This document shows, in pieces, positions 6,212 to 7,376 of a DNA stretch of 7,376 bases. The translations under genes were made by a program, and so were the position numbers. Where the stretch lies: the NCBI GenBank assembly GCA_027593305.1, contig JAQCJA010000224.1, forward strand, positions 1 to 7,376, given 5' to 3'. Under the pieces are notes generated by a model. The model was not told the DNA's origin. It saw nothing but the letters and a program-made list of their open reading frames with translations, and did no database searches. This DNA is from a bacterium (GTDB taxonomy: Bacteria > Latescibacterota > UBA2968 > UBA8231). How positions within the stretch are numbered: the first letter of the stretch is position 1; every line of letters begins with the position of its first letter.

Positions 6212-6769
6212 ATGAAACGCCTGACAGTCGGCGCGGGCATCGTCGTCGGTCTGTTGCTGTCGGTGGCCTGGATCCACGCGGTGGGATTCAACATCGCCGT
6301 GGATGCCGTCACGCGGGCGACGCTGGGTTACAATCGCTTCGATGGTTCGCTGAGCTTTCTCACTGATGGCCTGACGCCGGACAACAGCGACGAGGCGAGA
6401 CTCTTCGCCTGGCCATCAAAGGGCAATCTGGTGTTTACCTTTGCTACACCCCGGGCCATCGACGGGGTGCGTCTGCGTGTCGGCGCCGATGCTGGATCGT
6501 ACGCCGTGCTCGCCTATCTGGGGGCCGCCTACGGCGAGACAGGGCAAACGGAAACCATGGCGGACGCGCTCGTGGCGGATGTGTACGATTTCGACTACGC
6601 GCCGGACACGTGGGTCGATCTGCCTTTCCCCCCGGGGACGGTGACCGACTACATCGCACTGGTCACCGAATCCGGCGCCGAGTTCTATGAGGTCGAGATC
6701 CTGTCCTCGGAGCCATCGACGGCTGTCATGGCAATCTCGTGGGGGCAGGTCAAGAACGGGATTCGGTAA
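6212..6769 (+). CDS. Small exported protein with discoidin-like (F5/8 type C) domain
   Basis: A 185-residue protein. Residues 5-21 are hydrophobic after MKR, forming a signal peptide (possible cleavage after IHA, residue 23) or an anchor. Residues 26 to about 168 resemble a galactose-binding-like beta-sandwich: LTDGLTPDNS, then LVFTFATPRAIDGVRLRVGADAGSYAV, then WVDLPFPPGTVTDYIALVT and GAEFYEVEIL, a pattern seen in discoidin-type carbohydrate- or surface-binding domains. This is a fold-level reading by eye, without a database match. The final 17 residues (from STAVMAISWGQ) form a short separate tail. The start lies two bases after the DUF362 stop with only weak upstream ribosome-site character, so translation is probably coupled. 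It may be a binding partner of the DUF362 protein at the cell surface, which is inference. Confidence 0.7.
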   Translation: MKRLTVGAGIVVGLLLSVAWIHAVGFNIAVDAVTRATLGYNRFDGSLSFLTDGLTPDNSDEARLFAWPSKGNLVFTFATPRAIDGVRLRVGADAGSYAVLAYLGAAYGETGQTETMADALVADVYDFDYAPDTWVDLPFPPGTVTDYIALVTESGAEFYEVEILSSEPSTAVMAISWGQVKNGIR

Positions 6770-6801
6770 ACCCAGAGCGCGCTGCGGCGGCCGTGCTGAG
6801 A

Positions 6802-6819
6802 TAGAGCCGCGCGGCTCTA
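6802..6819. terminator. 18-base perfect palindrome between convergent genes, possible bidirectional terminator
   Basis: TAGAGCCGC followed directly by GCGGCTCTA is a perfect palindrome in the 53-base space between the stops at 6769 and 6823. As RNA it forms a 7-pair stem with a GCGC loop on either strand. On the plus strand GTTCTAGTTC follows, mildly T-rich; the minus-strand flank is not. A terminator acting mainly on the plus strand, or a protein-binding site, are both possible. Confidence 0.5.
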
Positions 6820-6828
6820 GTTCTAGTT
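6817..6828. repeat. Tandem CTAGTT repeat at the dehydrogenase stop
   Basis: CTAGTT occurs twice back to back. The first copy overlaps the end of the palindrome and the second contains the minus-strand stop codon (CTA at 6823-6825). It is too short to name as a mobile or attachment site. Confidence 0.4.
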
Positions 6829-7376
6829 CACCACGTTCTGCGGCGTGCCCGCCGCAAAGGCGCGCACGTTGTCGACGACGGTGCCCAGCAGGCGCTGGCG
6901 CGCCGCCCCTGTGGCCCAGGCGTTGTGCGGGGTGACGTAGCAGTTGCGGGTGCTGTACAGCGGGTGATCGGCAGCAGGTGGTTCCACGGCCATGACATCA
7001 AGACCGGCGCCGGCAATGGTGCCGGCTTCGAGGGCGGCCTGCAGGGCCTGCTCATCGATCAGCGGCCCACGGCTCGTGTTGACGAGAAATGCCGTCGGTT
7101 GCATCAGCGCCAGGCGCTCGGCATTGATGATGTGTTCTGTCGCCGGCGTCAGCGGGCAATGCAGGGAGACCACATCACTGCGCCGCAGCAGTTCATCCAC
7201 GTCGACAAATTCGGCCCAATCGATACCGGCGTCCGGCGTCCGTGTATGGGCCAGGATCTGCATGCCAAAGGCGCGGGCCAGTTCGGCTGTGCGCCGACCG
7301 ATGCGACCGAAGCCGATGACACCAAAGGTGAGCCCCGCCAATTCGACCAGCGGGTGATCCTGAAAGCTGAAATCCC
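6823..7376 (-). CDS. NAD(P)-dependent D-2-hydroxyacid dehydrogenase (5' partial)
   Basis: The C-terminal 183 residues of a 2-hydroxyacid dehydrogenase, closest in style to glycerate dehydrogenase/hydroxypyruvate reductase proteins. Numbered from the right-edge codon, the frame runs DFSFQDHPLVEL straight into the nucleotide-binding loop GFGRIG (residues 21-26). The catalytic set is complete: Arg102 in NTSRG, Glu131 in DVMAVEPP and His150 in TPHNAWA. The C-terminus VRAFAAGTPQNVVN is typical. After the second strand the sequence is HTRTP, where NAD-specific members usually carry an Asp, so NADP use is possible (inference). The frame is open through the right edge; the TTG at 7341 lies mid-domain and is not the start. 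The N-terminal substrate-binding half lies outside the window. The usual reaction is reduction of a 2-keto acid to a D-2-hydroxyacid in the cytoplasm; the exact substrate is unknown. Confidence 0.92.
   Translation of the reverse strand, partial: DFSFQDHPLVELAGLTFGVIGFGRIGRRTAELARAFGMQILAHTRTPDAGIDWAEFVDVDELLRRSDVVSLHCPLTPATEHIINAERLALMQPTAFLVNTSRGPLIDEQALQAALEAGTIAGAGLDVMAVEPPAADHPLYSTRNCYVTPHNAWATGAARQRLLGTVVDNVRAFAAGTPQNVVN

Noticed and set aside
7339..7341. TTG as start codon of the dehydrogenase
   Set aside because: The upstream in-frame residues DFSFQDHPLVEL continue the dehydrogenase family sequence to the window edge, so the true start lies outside.
1..7376. tRNA, rRNA, CRISPR arrays, insertion sequences
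   Set aside because: I found no repeat-spacer pattern, transposase, terminal repeats or RNA-gene signature on reading both strands.

Overview
The window is GC-rich, densely coding DNA from a Gram-negative bacterium. The evidence is an outer-membrane FadL-type porin, a twin-arginine-exported protein and a YPNPFN-type C-terminal sorting tail. That tail is typical of the Fibrobacteres-Chlorobi-Bacteroidetes superphylum and allied uncultured phyla. Together with a uroporphyrinogen-decarboxylase-like enzyme and a discoidin-like exported protein, it suggests a lineage such as Latescibacterota or a relative. This placement is a low-confidence guess from protein style, not from a marker gene.

Layout, left to right. 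Bases 2-1477 (+) hold the C-terminal three quarters of a hybrid sensor histidine kinase, cut by the window edge exactly at its phospho-acceptor histidine; it continues through the ATPase domain, a receiver and an HPt domain. It converges on a uroporphyrinogen-decarboxylase/methyltransferase-superfamily gene (1474-2490, -), and the two stop codons share the palindrome CTAG. A 324-base divergent intergenic region (2491-2814) follows. It carries three inverted repeats with 6-base spacers, set 41 and 21 bases apart, then a good match to a sigma-54 promoter, then the FadL-family porin gene (2815-4302, +). A 266-base gap contains three hairpins, the middle one a plausible terminator. Next is a two-gene operon: a Tat-exported DUF362 protein with a YPNPFN tail (4569-6209, +) and, two bases later, a small exported protein with a discoidin-like domain (6212-6769, +). 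These converge on a D-2-hydroxyacid dehydrogenase (6823-7376, -, cut by the right edge), with an 18-base perfect palindrome between them.

How the genes may work together: I see no complete pathway. The porin probably takes up a hydrophobic compound and appears to be under activator-dependent (sigma-54) control, as is known for the FadL-family gene xylN in the TOL upper operon. The DUF362/discoidin pair looks like a small cell-envelope or surface module. The kinase, the decarboxylase-like enzyme and the dehydrogenase are separate transcription units with no clear shared function. The most notable points are the regulatory architecture at 2611-2757, the Tat-plus-YPNPFN combination, and the changed metal-ligand motif in the decarboxylase-like enzyme.
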